Origin: Mariprofundaceae bacterium | GTDB lineage: Bacteria > Pseudomonadota > Zetaproteobacteria > Mariprofundales > Mariprofundaceae | Length of the DNA: 5,649 bases | Assembly: GCA_030950825.1 (NCBI GenBank) | Contig: JAUZQT010000136.1 | Span: 1-5,649 of the forward strand | Direction: 5' to 3' | Shown: piece by piece, positions 5,551-5,649 of the stretch | How the letters are laid out: the number at the start of each line of letters is the position of its first letter | How positions within the stretch are numbered: the first letter of the stretch is position 1 | Program-made: the position numbers and the translations under genes | The notes under the pieces: generated by a model | Told to the model about the DNA's origin: nothing | Seen by the model: the letters and a program-made list of their open reading frames with translations, nothing else | The model's database searches: none

Positions 5551-5649
5551 TGGGCAACATGGATATTACCGATCCAAATCAGGCGTGGTGCACTGATATT
5601 ACATACATTCGTTTATCTGACAGCAGTAATGGACTGGCACAGTCGCTTT

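Larger units (their letters stand above)
4799..5649 (+). mobile_element. Degenerate IS3-family insertion sequence, left end deleted, continues past window
   Basis: From about 4799-4822 onward the sequence carries, in order, the two reading frames of an IS3-family element: orfA with helix-turn-helix and coiled coil, then orfB with HTH_21-like and DDE integrase parts. The left inverted repeat and the first part of orfA are absent: the sequence passes directly from phzF into the middle of orfA. A deletion taking the end of phzF and the start of the IS explains this better than clean insertion. Both frames are broken by shifts, orfB lacks a few codons near 5622 and is split by a second element, so this copy cannot move on its own. 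The right end lies beyond base 5649. Confidence 0.8.
5040..5649 (+). pseudogene. IS3-family orfB (DDE transposase), broken and interrupted, 3' end outside window
   Basis: ATG 5040 opens MSTAEKRSTIDPDHKEFSVA and continues KQCSLLGLAQSNYYK to a stop at 5160-5162. In another frame (about 5165-5389) the protein goes on as LLFMRLIDEEYTRHPFYGSR and KIKRWLIDQGYAVNRKRVQR, the HTH_21-like region before the catalytic core, up to KKYPYLIR. A ~160-bp element then interrupts it. After it, MDITDPNQAWCTDITYIRLS (5559-5618) contains the first catalytic Asp (5595-5597, in W-C-T-D-I-T). AVMDWHSRF (5623-5649) follows in yet another frame, the usual G-F-A-Y-L-type residues before it having been lost. It thus has three frame breaks, one small deletion and one insertion. 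The second Asp and the Glu of the DDE triad lie further downstream or beyond the window. Confidence 0.82.

Overview
The window looks like a piece of proteobacterial chromosome, probably gammaproteobacterial or close to it. This is inferred from moderate base composition, a Shine-Dalgarno-led Sec/inner-membrane protein, and IS110, IS3 and PhzF-type genes; the species cannot be named. One very large intact gene of unknown function sits between two patches of decayed mobile DNA.

Left patch (1-539). The window opens inside an IS110-family element, with the last 51 codons of its transposase. This runs straight into the first ~30 codons of a tyrosine-recombinase-like gene on the minus strand, which appears to have been cut by the IS110 insertion. 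Upstream of that fragment is a nested inverted repeat whose left arm contains the fragment's ribosome binding site. The remaining ~210 bases hold small inverted repeats and a 23-codon signal-peptide-like mini-ORF, with no convincing gene.

Centre (540-4619). A single 1359-residue envelope protein has a cleavable-looking signal peptide, two beta-rich periplasmic regions and about ten membrane segments. Reading it against itself shows that its second half (about 745-1335) is a diverged copy of its first half (about 30-557). The second copy is preceded by its own signal-sequence-like segment. The gene therefore looks like an ancient duplication and fusion of a 'periplasmic beta module plus four-helix membrane anchor'. 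I know of no assigned function.

Right patch (4620-5649). A phzF-like gene begins 29 bases after the large gene and was probably its operon partner, but it is cut after about 50 codons, just past its catalytic Glu. It is joined to an IS3-family element that has lost its left end. Both IS3 reading frames (orfA, orfB) are recognisable but broken by frameshifts and a small deletion. Inside orfB sits a separate ~160-bp non-coding insertion with 18-bp terminal inverted repeats and a perfect CTAAT direct repeat on each side: a MITE-like element nested in a dead IS. The order of events is IS3 arrival, then MITE insertion into it; phzF was truncated by the deletion that also removed the IS3 left end.

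The most novel material is the internally duplicated giant membrane protein and the nested MITE-like element. No CRISPR array, tRNA, rRNA or recognised defence system was seen.
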